NCBI GenBank assembly: GCA_019192445.1
Contig: JAHCMK010000002.1
Span: 124,001-188,000, forward strand
Length of the DNA: 64,000 bases
From: Oceanococcus sp. HetDA_MAG_MS8
Lineage (GTDB): Bacteria; Pseudomonadota; Gammaproteobacteria; Nevskiales; Oceanococcaceae
Reading direction: 5' to 3'
Within the stretch, counting starts at the first letter, position 1; each line of letters begins with the position of its first letter. This document shows positions 26,312-34,731 of the stretch, piece by piece. A program made the translations under genes and the position numbers. The notes beneath the pieces are model-generated. The model was not told the origin of the DNA and searched no databases. It worked only from the letters and a program-made list of their open reading frames with translations.

Positions 26312-27255
26312 GGGGCAATGTTGGTGGTTTGGTTAGCGCTGCGAATAGTGTTTACAACCTCTTGGATGAGGCTCCGGAATTGCTCTTTGTTGAGATCGCT
26401 TGGATTCGGGTAATGGCTGGACAGGTAAGACGTTTTGGCGCTATCGACCCTGTCTCGGCGAACCAGGTTCTTGATGTTCTCGGCAACTTCGCTGTACGGC
26501 GGGATATCGCCGCTCAAACGCTCGTCCAAGCGAATGAAGTGATAACCGAATCGCGTTTGAACCGGCCCAACCACCTGACCAACCGCGGGGATTCTAAAGC
26601 CGGCGTCGGCAAACTCCTTCACCAACTGGCCGTCATTCTTTGCAACCCAATTCCCTAGAGAACCGCCTCGACGAGCCGTGCCAAAGTCAGAGCTGTATTT
26701 CGAGGCCAGCTCCGAGAAGTCGTAACCGAGACCAATTTTGTACTCCAGTAGAGCGATCAACTCGTCGATGTTAGACGGCTGATCCTCGTCAGCACAGTCA
26801 CAAGCCTGTCGCTTCGAGAAATAGGCCTGACTGACAAGGATATGACTGAACTTTCTCTTTTCAGGCTTGCGGTACTTCTCCTTGGAGATGCTATATCGCT
26901 CGCGTGCCAGCTCATCAATAATAGCCTCATCGATGGGCTCTGGGATGGAGGCTTCAGTCACTGCTTGCTTAATCCACTCGGTGCGTTGCGACCGAAACGC
27001 CTTTGCCTCCAAAACAGGGTAACTGCTCGCTCGTTTCTGAATATCGTTGAAGATGGATATCTCAGCTTCCGACTCAATGAACAGGTCCAAGAGGATGGTG
27101 TCATCCTTCAACGCCGCCATCAGCTTGCTCTCAGGCGTTGCCATTAGGGCACCCCTAACGGTATGTCCATTCTCAGAATGATCCGCGGCCGATGCGAGGC
27201 CGCAACAAAGCATGCCAGCAGCCGAGACCAAAAGGGTGGTAGTAATCCCTTTCAA
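26308..27255 (-). CDS. Periplasmic parvulin-type peptidyl-prolyl isomerase
   Basis: This is a secreted chaperone/prolyl isomerase of the SurA/PpiC type. The signal peptide spans 1-23 (ending LASAA). A helical region spans about 40-130, and the rotamase domain about 134-245, with KFSHILVSQAY near 135-145, FSELASKYSSDFGTARRGGSLGNW near 180-203, and GPVQTRFGYHFIRLDER near 230-246. The Cys pair in ACDCAD is unusual and lies in a loop. It is 113 bases downstream of secreted paralogue 3 and coupled to the NTF2-like gene, with a YjbH-like barrel gene after that. The likely role is folding of the nearby outer-membrane or secreted proteins (inference). Confidence 0.9.
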   Translation of the reverse strand: MKGITTTLLVSAAGMLCCGLASAADHSENGHTVRGALMATPESKLMAALKDDTILLDLFIESEAEISIFNDIQKRASSYPVLEAKAFRSQRTEWIKQAVTEASIPEPIDEAIIDELARERYSISKEKYRKPEKRKFSHILVSQAYFSKRQACDCADEDQPSNIDELIALLEYKIGLGYDFSELASKYSSDFGTARRGGSLGNWVAKNDGQLVKEFADAGFRIPAVGQVVGPVQTRFGYHFIRLDERLSGDIPPYSEVAENIKNLVRRDRVDSAKTSYLSSHYPNPSDLNKEQFRSLIQEVVNTIRSANQTTNIAP

Positions 27256-27273
27256 CAGTAACTCTCCAGAATC

Positions 27274-27300
27274 AAAACAGGCGGCTGAGCAGCCGCCTGT
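27274..27300 (-). terminator. Terminator hairpin after secreted paralogue 3
   Basis: The stem ACAGGCGGCT/AGCCGCCTGT has a four-base loop. On the minus strand it is followed by TTT and a few further bases only, so termination may be partial and let transcription reach the isomerase gene. Confidence 0.65.
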
Positions 27301-27368
27301 GTGGGTTAGTATTTCGGAAATTGTAGCCCCATAGGGCTATTGCGGGTCGCTTAGAGGTATGTCGGCTT

Positions 27369-29711
27369 CTAAGGACCGGACGCCGGCACTTCCCGTATGT
27401 CACGCAAGAATGAGTGACTTATGGCGCTCGCGTAGTTGTTCCGACCATTCGACCCCGCGAAGGTTCTCTGCTTAATGACAAACCCCAACACTGGCATCCC
27501 ATGAATGTCGTAATGTGGTGCCGAAGCTGCCGCGGGCAACGGTGCCGGGTTGATGATGGACGTTGCCGGACAAAGCCGCATCACGCCCTCACCAAACTTC
27601 GTTTCTCCAGGGCTATCATCATTTGTCCTGGGGTCAAGATCTAAGGAGAGCCAGCCTGCGAGAGGGCTGAAGTTAGCATTCCCGGACTGAGTCGATACAT
27701 CCACGTCTCCATTGCCCGCGAAGTCCCCATTGTTGGCACTTCGCAAGACCGACTGCCCATTAAACGTCAGAACGTTGGCTTCTTTGCAGAAGTTCACCCT
27801 GAACTGCGATTGCGGAGGAGCGGGTGACACTTGGACATCGTCATTAGATAGCGAGGCTTGGTTCTCGGCACGGTCGTACAGAGCCCCCCCAGCAACGACG
27901 CATGACTGCCCGTCGAACCGATCAGCAAAAGGCGCATACCCGCGGCGGAGGCCGAACTCTGCCCCGACGTCTGTTTCCGCCACTAGCTCGAACTCTCCTG
28001 GCGCAATCTGCAAAATAGACTCAGGACGAGCTGTGATCATTGTTGCTGTCGTGGGTGCTACGCCCCCCGAAAGGTCCACCCGGAAATCTTCATACTCGAA
28101 CTCCGGGCGGATCGGCGCCGTGACCAATGCATCGGCGTACTCCCCTTGTCGGTCTAGCAGACCCGGGCCGATGGCCTGCTGTGATCCGTAGCCGTTTGGC
28201 CCGGTGCTATCAACGTAAAAGTTTTTCGTTGGGAAGGTCACAACCCAATCAGAGAGTTCACTAATGATCGCTGAGGGTCGTGAGGCCCACTCGTTAAAGG
28301 CAAAGCGGCGCATGAGCAATGCGGTCACAGCGTCGATACCGCGCACATTCCCAAGTGCAAATGCTCCGGCGCTAAGGCTCGGATCTTGCGGTTCGGCCAT
28401 AGAGGTAAATGCCGGAGCGAAGAGCAACGTTTCCACCACGCTACCCGGAGTTCCACTACCTGCCGGGACGTCATCACGGACCACTGGCGTATCGTTGATG
28501 AGCATCGCCACTTCGGGGTAGGCGTTGTTCAACGAAGGCTCAAGAAAGGCGAAAGCCGACTGCTCGGCCACAAAATTGCGGCAATGAACGCGGGAGTTCG
28601 TGATGACGTCATCCGGGTCTACAGAGCTATCGTCCACAAGTGGCCCACCGCCGGGATACCAATCTCTGGGGCCACCGCCGTCAGCTAGATCACCTTCGCG
28701 TTGGTCACCAATATTGATCGAACAAAAACGGTTCGCTGTTTCGGTGATATTGCCGTCTGTGCCCAGAACCGCATCGACCAAGTCACCGGGTGGACCGGGC
28801 AGCTCATCCGGATGAACCGGATTATAGAAATTGGCTAGTGTAAGCGCCTCATAGCCAGCTTCTAAGCCGCGTGCCGGGTTGAGGAGTCGCACGTTGAACT
28901 TGAGCGCGTTGATTGGCTCTCCAAACTCGGAGGCCGTACCAAAATGCGTGAAGTCTTCTGTTGGCAACGTGGTTATCGTTGCTGGTATTCCAGCAGGCGC
29001 CTCAGTTCCGTAGCCATTGGCGTTTGGACCCACATTTCGGCGGCTAAATGCCATATCTAAGTATGCGCAATCCTTAGCGACGACGGCTTCTGGAGCCGTC
29101 TTATCCTCAGCCACCGCCCCGTAGTTGTAATTTTCGATAGATGGCGCGGCTGCATGGCCAAGCACGAAAAACTCAATGTAGCCCTCTTTTAAGCGGTCAA
29201 GCTCAAGGCTTCCCCCGTCTTCCTCGCGGGCCACGTCAACCTGTGGGCCCGTTTGGAATGTCTGGCCACCATAAGATTCCGCACGGAGCAATGAACCGAA
29301 GTTCTCCGAGAACTTGCCCGCGTCGGAGCGCGCCAAAAGGTTACTGGGTACGGTGCAGGTGCGGCGACCATTGCGATCAGGTTGGTCACGCACAACAAAC
29401 ACGGCTTTCCCGTCTAAGGGGCGTTCTTGAAGGAGGCCGCTGAACACATCATAGGGCGGCATCGCGACTACAAAGTCTTGAATATCCCGAGAGTTATCCG
29501 CCTCACGCATACGCACCTTAACCAGAATGACCTTATCGGTGGTGTTTGTGAGGTTGATGGTCGTGAGCCAACCGTTGCGAACTGTGTAGTAAGGCGCAAT
29601 CGCAACTTCACCAATGCCGTCACCTGCGATGTTGACCGCGTGAGAGGTGCCGGAAAAAACTGCAGTGGCCGCAGCTAAAGCGCCAACTGAGCGCCGAAGG
29701 AGTTGTTTCAC
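27369..29711 (-). CDS. Large secreted protein, paralogue 3 of 3 (function unknown)
   Basis: The protein is 780 residues from the chosen GTG, with a signal peptide ending SGTSHA before VNIAG. It is closely similar to paralogue 1 over the whole length: GEVAIAPYYTVRNGWLTTI, LTNTT, CTVP, LKEGYIEFFVLG, FGEPINALKFNVRLLNP, LEPSLNNAYPEVA, FYVDSTGPNGYGSQQAIGPG and YASAISHSFLRDI. An insertion of about 60 residues accounts for most of the extra length. Start choice: GTG at 29711 gives a normal signal peptide and has GGGA eight bases upstream, while an upstream GTG at 29744 adds 11 residues. The promoter at 29813-29840 matches that of paralogue 1. It may be followed on the same transcript by the isomerase, NTF2-like and YjbH-like genes. 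Confidence 0.85.
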   Translation of the reverse strand: MKQLLRRSVGALAAATAVFSGTSHAVNIAGDGIGEVAIAPYYTVRNGWLTTINLTNTTDKVILVKVRMREADNSRDIQDFVVAMPPYDVFSGLLQERPLDGKAVFVVRDQPDRNGRRTCTVPSNLLARSDAGKFSENFGSLLRAESYGGQTFQTGPQVDVAREEDGGSLELDRLKEGYIEFFVLGHAAAPSIENYNYGAVAEDKTAPEAVVAKDCAYLDMAFSRRNVGPNANGYGTEAPAGIPATITTLPTEDFTHFGTASEFGEPINALKFNVRLLNPARGLEAGYEALTLANFYNPVHPDELPGPPGDLVDAVLGTDGNITETANRFCSINIGDQREGDLADGGGPRDWYPGGGPLVDDSSVDPDDVITNSRVHCRNFVAEQSAFAFLEPSLNNAYPEVAMLINDTPVVRDDVPAGSGTPGSVVETLLFAPAFTSMAEPQDPSLSAGAFALGNVRGIDAVTALLMRRFAFNEWASRPSAIISELSDWVVTFPTKNFYVDSTGPNGYGSQQAIGPGLLDRQGEYADALVTAPIRPEFEYEDFRVDLSGGVAPTTATMITARPESILQIAPGEFELVAETDVGAEFGLRRGYAPFADRFDGQSCVVAGGALYDRAENQASLSNDDVQVSPAPPQSQFRVNFCKEANVLTFNGQSVLRSANNGDFAGNGDVDVSTQSGNANFSPLAGWLSLDLDPRTNDDSPGETKFGEGVMRLCPATSIINPAPLPAAASAPHYDIHGMPVLGFVIKQRTFAGSNGRNNYASAISHSFLRDIREVPASGP

Positions 29712-29812
29712 TATTTGTGTCCCATCTATGCCTTTGAGTGTCACAGCCCGCGCCTCCGCTGATCGAAATTAGGCTGCTTTTTCGATGTGTGACTAGCACC
29801 TTTCTTCCGAGC

Positions 29813-29840
29813 ATTATGGCGGGCCTCAGATGGATGTCAA
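29813..29840 (-). promoter_or_regulatory. Sigma70-type promoter of secreted paralogue 3
   Basis: The perfect -35 TTGACA (29835-29840), 16-base spacer and -10 CATAAT (29813-29818) lie on the minus strand. The box is extended as GTTGACATCC, as at paralogue 1. Confidence 0.72.
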
Positions 29841-29893
29841 CGATGGGGCATCAGGTCTAAACTCGTCGACAAGACTTTTTTGCAGCTTGGTTC

Positions 29894-30880
29894 ATGTTAA
29901 TCGCCGATGATGGCCTTCAAAGCCATGCCGTTTCTGCCCTGACGGCCTTAAGCCGACGCCAAAGCTCTAAGGCTGTGTGTCGCTTCCCCCACCGAGATGA
30001 CGATGCGCGCTCGTCTGCTGGACTCATTTTCCCGCAGGTTCGAGCTGGCTTTCAGTTCTGTCCGCAGGACCAAATCTTCACGATGGGCTCATGCTTTGCC
30101 AGAAACATTGAAGAGCATTTGCAGGCATACAACATTCCAACGACACAGTTTTCTGTACCGAAGTCGGAGTTTGATCGGCGCCCCAATGGCTTACTCAATG
30201 AGTACAACCCCGCATCAATGGCCCAGCGCTTAGTTTGGGCAGCCGCCGGTTTCGACACCCGACAGGTCGAAGACGCCGCACACATCGACGCCGACCGGTG
30301 CATAGACCTACTTCTTCCCAATGGTAGTGGGGTCACATTGGAGCGTCTGCTGCAAAGGCGCGCGGAGATCGACGCCATTTACGCTCAGTTGCGCAGCTGC
30401 AAGGTGCTCATCATGACCCTGGGCTTGGTTGAGTGTTGGTTTGATAACAAGACTCACACATGGCTGAACCGAGCCCCGCACCCGAGGTTTGTGAAACAAA
30501 GCCCAGAGAGGTTTAGCTTCGTCAGACTCAATGCGGACCAATCAACCCGGCTACTCGAAGCGGCGCTGCAGGACACCTTCAACTCAGGGGTGCGCAATAT
30601 TCTGCTCACCGTCTCGCCGGTTCCCTTGGGGACAACCTTCAGCGGCACCGATTGCGTGCTTGCCAACTCATACTCCAAGGCCACCTTACGCGTTGTTGCT
30701 GAAAACCTCAGTCATACCTTTAGCAACCAACTGGACTACTTCCCGAGCTATGAGATCGTGAGCTCTGGAGGGCTCAGTGCCTTTATTGGCGACCAAATCC
30801 ATGTGAAGGACGAAGTCGTACAACGCGTGGTGAACTACATGCTGAGCCATTACGAGCGCAAGGGCTCGAGTACCGAATGA
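29894..30880 (+). CDS. GSCFA domain protein
   Basis: GSCFA proteins (named for their motif) are SGNH-hydrolase-like and are found in polysaccharide and lipid-modification clusters; their reaction is not established. The 328 residues carry IFTMGSCFARNIEEHL at 61-76, the block LGLVECWFDN near 177-186, SPVPLGTTF near 238-246, ANSYSKATLRVVAE near 254-267, and YFPSYEIV near 278-285. The N-terminal 45 residues are polar and not conserved, so translation might begin later. No strong ribosome-binding site is visible. The gene is divergent from secreted paralogue 3 and abuts the 3' end of a GT2 gene with no spacing. It may deacylate or modify a sugar polymer (inference). Confidence 0.85.
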   Translation: MLIADDGLQSHAVSALTALSRRQSSKAVCRFPHRDDDARSSAGLIFPQVRAGFQFCPQDQIFTMGSCFARNIEEHLQAYNIPTTQFSVPKSEFDRRPNGLLNEYNPASMAQRLVWAAAGFDTRQVEDAAHIDADRCIDLLLPNGSGVTLERLLQRRAEIDAIYAQLRSCKVLIMTLGLVECWFDNKTHTWLNRAPHPRFVKQSPERFSFVRLNADQSTRLLEAALQDTFNSGVRNILLTVSPVPLGTTFSGTDCVLANSYSKATLRVVAENLSHTFSNQLDYFPSYEIVSSGGLSAFIGDQIHVKDEVVQRVVNYMLSHYERKGSSTE

Positions 30881-31780
30881 CTAAGGCGTTGTTGCCTCGC
30901 GCACGAACTTAGGAAGCCTGCCGATGTAGTTTGGCTCCACTTTGGGAACTTGATACTCGCAGCCGCGAATGCGCTGATATTCCGCGCGAAATTCGGCAAA
31001 TGGAACTTGTTCATGAGGTGTGTTGGTTGCAACTCCTCCATGAAACTGATGAAAGGTGGCCTCACCAAGCAACATGTATGGAGCTAAAGCATGCGTTTCC
31101 ACGGCTTGGCGGAAGAAATCCAAGTTGACGAATCCACCACCGCGGGTGATGAAGCGCTCGTCATAGCCACCCAATGCCAGGAAGGACTGTTTGGACAGCG
31201 CGAAGCAGTTGCTCTCTGCCAAGTTGGCGAAGTAACCGCCGCGAGAGGAACCCGCCAAACACGAAATCTTGAACAGCTCATAGCCGTCCTTTTGCCAGTC
31301 CACAGTCGCCAGCAACTCGTCTTCCACAACTTGGGAGTAGCCCTCCAGCACAGCCAAGTTTTGACGCTGTTTGCCAAGGTGCATTCCGAGGGAGTAGGCA
31401 AATGCCTGCTGATCAAGTTGCCGGGCTTTCAAAAACCCATGCAGCAACTCGGGAGTAGGAATACGCGCTCCGTCGACCATCACACACACCCAATCGCCGC
31501 GAGCTTCTCTGACCCCGGTGTTGACTGCCCTACATGGCGAGGGATTGTCTACAGTCACGACGAGGTGATGGAACTGCCCCGGCAGTTGTCGCACCCAGTG
31601 CGAGTCCAGCGGCTCTGAAGAGTTACTGTCGACAGCAATCACCTCGTAGTCTTCTGCCGATACCCCACGCTGGTAGTCGGTGCTCAAGGCCCATAAGGTG
31701 CGCTTGGCTTCCCTGCGCATGTTGTGGAAAACGACCACAACACTTAGTTTCGGCTTTGGAGTCGCACCCAGCCACCTCAT
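30881..31780 (-). CDS. GT2 family glycosyltransferase
   Basis: It is a cytosolic inverting glycosyltransferase of the A fold. The protein has KLSVVVVFHNMRREA near the N-terminus, the acidic AVDSNSSEP near 49-57, NPSPCRAVNTGVREARGDWV near 78-97, VDGARIPTPE near 101-110, and a later GGGFVNLDFFRQAV segment typical of metal/acceptor-site loops. The preferred start is the ATG at 31780, which overlaps the stop of the sulfotransferase gene as ATGA; an upstream in-frame ATG at 31792 would add four residues. The coupling suggests that the two act on the same product. Donor and acceptor are unknown. Confidence 0.88.
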   Translation of the reverse strand: MRWLGATPKPKLSVVVVFHNMRREAKRTLWALSTDYQRGVSAEDYEVIAVDSNSSEPLDSHWVRQLPGQFHHLVVTVDNPSPCRAVNTGVREARGDWVCVMVDGARIPTPELLHGFLKARQLDQQAFAYSLGMHLGKQRQNLAVLEGYSQVVEDELLATVDWQKDGYELFKISCLAGSSRGGYFANLAESNCFALSKQSFLALGGYDERFITRGGGFVNLDFFRQAVETHALAPYMLLGEATFHQFHGGVATNTPHEQVPFAEFRAEYQRIRGCEYQVPKVEPNYIGRLPKFVREATTP

Positions 31781-32514
31781 AGGGCCGACCATGTGTTGAG
31801 GTCAAAGCGGACCTCAAAGTGCTTCAAGCAATGCCGGAGGTCAGAGATCTTCGGGGCGTATAGCTCTTGTAGTTGAGTATGCAGCCGGTCGGGGATGGTG
31901 CGGCGCCGGCCGGCGTTGAAACGCTTAGCTACCTGATTGTCATTCATGGCGGCGCTCACATCATCGATGCTTAAAATCTCGCAGATCTTACTGAGCAGTC
32001 GCTTGGGGCTTTGTTGGATATCACCATAGCCAAATACATGAAATTGCTCGGGAGGAAGATGGTTTCGCCAGCTGCGGATGGTGTTGGCGTAGTCCCCTCG
32101 CCGCTGCGATTCCTGTGATAACGCGACAGCGGCCAGCCAATCATCGGACGCTTCTTCATCCTTTAAACGCGCGTAATCCATCGCCATACGCGCCGCCGAC
32201 CAGGCCCTGGCGACGGGGTCTCGCATCAGAAAAATCACTTGCATGGTTGGCTGTTGGTCGACTGCCGCTGCAATCAACGCCTCTTCAATAACCGCGTAGT
32301 CTGGTGTGAAGTCCGCTACCCATAATGAAGTGCCGGCGCGCAACTGATCCCAGTATTCGCGATCCTGTCGGGGCCTTTTTTTGTCACCCACCCAGTCCCA
32401 GTAATGCGCCTCTTTGCGCAGCGGAAAGCTCACCTGCGCCGAACGACGCAGCATTTGAAAGAGCCACGTGGTTCCAGCCTTCTGCGCGCCCACGCAATAC
32501 AACACTCTCGGCAT
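31777..32514 (-). CDS. Sulfotransferase family protein
   Basis: The 245-residue protein begins MPRVLYCVGAQKAGTTWLF, which is the 5'-phosphosulfate-binding loop of PAPS-dependent sulfotransferases, seen again in FLMRDPVARAWSAARM near 95-110 (the 3'-phosphate site). It has no signal peptide or membrane segment, so it is cytosolic. It lies 63 bases downstream of the 4,6-dehydratase gene and is coupled by ATGA to the GT2 gene. It is the second of three sulfotransferases in the window, which together suggest sulfation of surface glycans. The acceptor cannot be read from sequence. Confidence 0.9.
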   Translation of the reverse strand: MPRVLYCVGAQKAGTTWLFQMLRRSAQVSFPLRKEAHYWDWVGDKKRPRQDREYWDQLRAGTSLWVADFTPDYAVIEEALIAAAVDQQPTMQVIFLMRDPVARAWSAARMAMDYARLKDEEASDDWLAAVALSQESQRRGDYANTIRSWRNHLPPEQFHVFGYGDIQQSPKRLLSKICEILSIDDVSAAMNDNQVAKRFNAGRRRTIPDRLHTQLQELYAPKISDLRHCLKHFEVRFDLNTWSAL

Positions 32515-32577
32515 GAATTTGCCCAGGTAAATACCGTAGCTAGGATAACAAGCAGGGCTGCATCAGCCCCAAGCTGC

Positions 32578-34569
32578 TCAATGCACCTGCTGCACAACTG
32601 GTGGACGTGAAGCCTCTGCAGGCAGCGCCGGGGGAATTGGATGAGCCTCGCCGCGATAATCAATAGGCAGACTCAACAGTGCCGATACAGCCTCTGTTTC
32701 GTTACCTGCTTCTGCCTCAGTTCGGATACTGTGTAGCACCTCTTCGAACTCTGCCAAGCTCACTGAGGGCTCGTTGGCTAAGCAAATACGCGGGTGGCGA
32801 GTGGTGGTTTCTTCCCCGCTGACCAAGAGCTCTTCGTACAGCTTTTCACCTGGGCGCAGTCCTGTGACCTCAATAGGAATGTCACCGCCACTGTCACCAG
32901 GCAAGCGCGGCTCTAAGCCCGCCAATCGAATCATTCTCTGCGCTAGTTCATAAATGTTGACGGGTTGGCCCATGTCCAGCACAAACACCTCCGCCTTGCG
33001 CCCCATTGCGCCAGCCTGGAGCACCAACTGGGCCGCCTCGGGGATTGTCATAAAGTAGCGTATGACGTTGGTATGCGTAACGGTCACCGGGCCACCGTCA
33101 GAAATTTGACGACGAAAAAGTGGCACCACGGAGCCTGAGGAGTCCAGCACGTTACCAAAGCGCACCATGGAGAAACGCGTTCTCGCGTGGACTTTGGCCA
33201 GAGCCTGCACTGCCAGTTCAGCGGCTCGCTTAGTCGCACCCATAATATTTGTGGGTCGCACGGCCTTGTCGGTGGAAATCAGCACAAAGCTCTCTACACC
33301 GACCTGCGCAGCAGCATTCGCCAAGCTCCAGGTACCGACGATGTTGTTGTGCAGGCCACTCAGTACATTCTCTTCCACAATCGGCACGTGCTTGTAAGCA
33401 GCGGCGTGGTAGACCGTTTCAACATCGTACTTGTGCAGCGTTCTACGCATGGCCCCGCTGTCACAAATAGAAGCCAACACGGCAGACACTCGCACTTCGG
33501 TGTCTTTGACCCGAGCAAGCATCTCCTGGTGAATGTCATACAGGGCATGCTCGCTGTGATCCAGTAAAACCAAGTGCGCAACACGCTGCGCGACGATTTG
33601 CCGACACAGCTCGGAACCAATAGACCCTCCGGCCCCACTCACCAATACAACCCGATTGCGCACATCGTGCTCGATGAGTTCGCGCACAGGAGGCACGACG
33701 TCTCGCCCGAGAAGATCCAGGGGACTGAGGTCTCGTAGCTGTGTGACCCCGGTGTCGCCACGGACAAGGTCATCGAAACTTGGGATGGTCTGTACGGCAA
33801 CCGCATGCTCTGCCAATGCTTCCACAACCTCCCGGCGCCGGGAAATGGAAATGCGCGGCATGGCAAGCAGAACCCGCGTTACACCTTGGTCGACGAGCTG
33901 GCCCAGCCGTTTGGGGCTATGCACCGCCACACCAGCAACGCTGGAATTATGCAAGCGCCGATCATCATCCAAGAAGGCACAGACACGGTATCGACCACCT
34001 GTTTTTAAAGCGGCAGCCAGCTCGCGCCCAGCAGAACCCGCGCCATAAATGGCCACATCGTCACGCTGATGTTGCTGTATCCAAAGTAAAAGCCCACGAA
34101 ACGCAAGGCGTGGACCAATCAAACCCAAAAACGTGAGGGCGGCACTGTCGATAAAGGTAAAAACATTGGCCTTGGCACCAGTAGCGACGACAACTACCCC
34201 TAACATAGAGGTTGTAGCTATGGCCGTGAGGAATAAAGCAAAGCCCGCCTTAGGGTCTAGAAAACGCACCCACGCCCGATAAACCCCCTGGGCATGTAAT
34301 AACAGCACCGCAAAAATTGGGCTAACAGCCGCCAAAGCCAAGGAAGCCGCTGCAGGAACATCAATACCGACGGCGGTGACAAGCAAGGTAGCAAGTGCAA
34401 CTGCGGAAAAGTCCGCCAACATTTGTAAAGCCACTTTCTGGCGCCGTCGCATAGCCAGCAGAGTTCTCCCAACTCTGCCAAGCGCTTTCTCCCAGGCTGG
34501 TCTATTCACGTATCGGTCGCCGCCCCCAAGCGGTGTGGGCTTGCTTTTGCGCAAGTTCATCTGTTCCAT
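32578..34569 (-). CDS. PglF/WbpM-like membrane UDP-sugar 4,6-dehydratase
   Basis: This inner-membrane enzyme removes water from UDP-GlcNAc to give the UDP-4-keto-6-deoxy sugar that feeds bacillosamine-type or FucNAc-type pathways. The 663 residues match WbpM (about 665). Four membrane segments lie at about 48-165. A first Rossmann-like motif GAGSAG is at 176-181 and the NAD-binding GAGGSIGSE at 312-320. The catalytic region reads STDKAVRPTNIMGATKR, with Met where short-chain dehydrogenases have Tyr, as expected for this long subgroup. The ATG at 34569 has GGA seven bases upstream; more upstream starts are in frame but add a run unlike the family. With the DegT, PglD-like and PglC-like genes it forms a UDP-diNAcBac-type set. 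Confidence 0.94.
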   Translation of the reverse strand: MEQMNLRKSKPTPLGGGDRYVNRPAWEKALGRVGRTLLAMRRRQKVALQMLADFSAVALATLLVTAVGIDVPAAASLALAAVSPIFAVLLLHAQGVYRAWVRFLDPKAGFALFLTAIATTSMLGVVVVATGAKANVFTFIDSAALTFLGLIGPRLAFRGLLLWIQQHQRDDVAIYGAGSAGRELAAALKTGGRYRVCAFLDDDRRLHNSSVAGVAVHSPKRLGQLVDQGVTRVLLAMPRISISRRREVVEALAEHAVAVQTIPSFDDLVRGDTGVTQLRDLSPLDLLGRDVVPPVRELIEHDVRNRVVLVSGAGGSIGSELCRQIVAQRVAHLVLLDHSEHALYDIHQEMLARVKDTEVRVSAVLASICDSGAMRRTLHKYDVETVYHAAAYKHVPIVEENVLSGLHNNIVGTWSLANAAAQVGVESFVLISTDKAVRPTNIMGATKRAAELAVQALAKVHARTRFSMVRFGNVLDSSGSVVPLFRRQISDGGPVTVTHTNVIRYFMTIPEAAQLVLQAGAMGRKAEVFVLDMGQPVNIYELAQRMIRLAGLEPRLPGDSGGDIPIEVTGLRPGEKLYEELLVSGEETTTRHPRICLANEPSVSLAEFEEVLHSIRTEAEAGNETEAVSALLSLPIDYRGEAHPIPPALPAEASRPPVVQQVH

Positions 34570-34731
34570 TATTTTCCGTGAGCTAAGCCCTTGATGCAAG
34601 CGGCCTTGCAAACTCCAAACCATCGAGATGATGATGGCTGGTGTGCGCAGAGAAAATTTAAGGGTTTTCACGCGAGTCCCTGTGGGGTAGTGTTTTGTTC
34701 AGGGACATCAACAAATATTTGGGGAATACAC

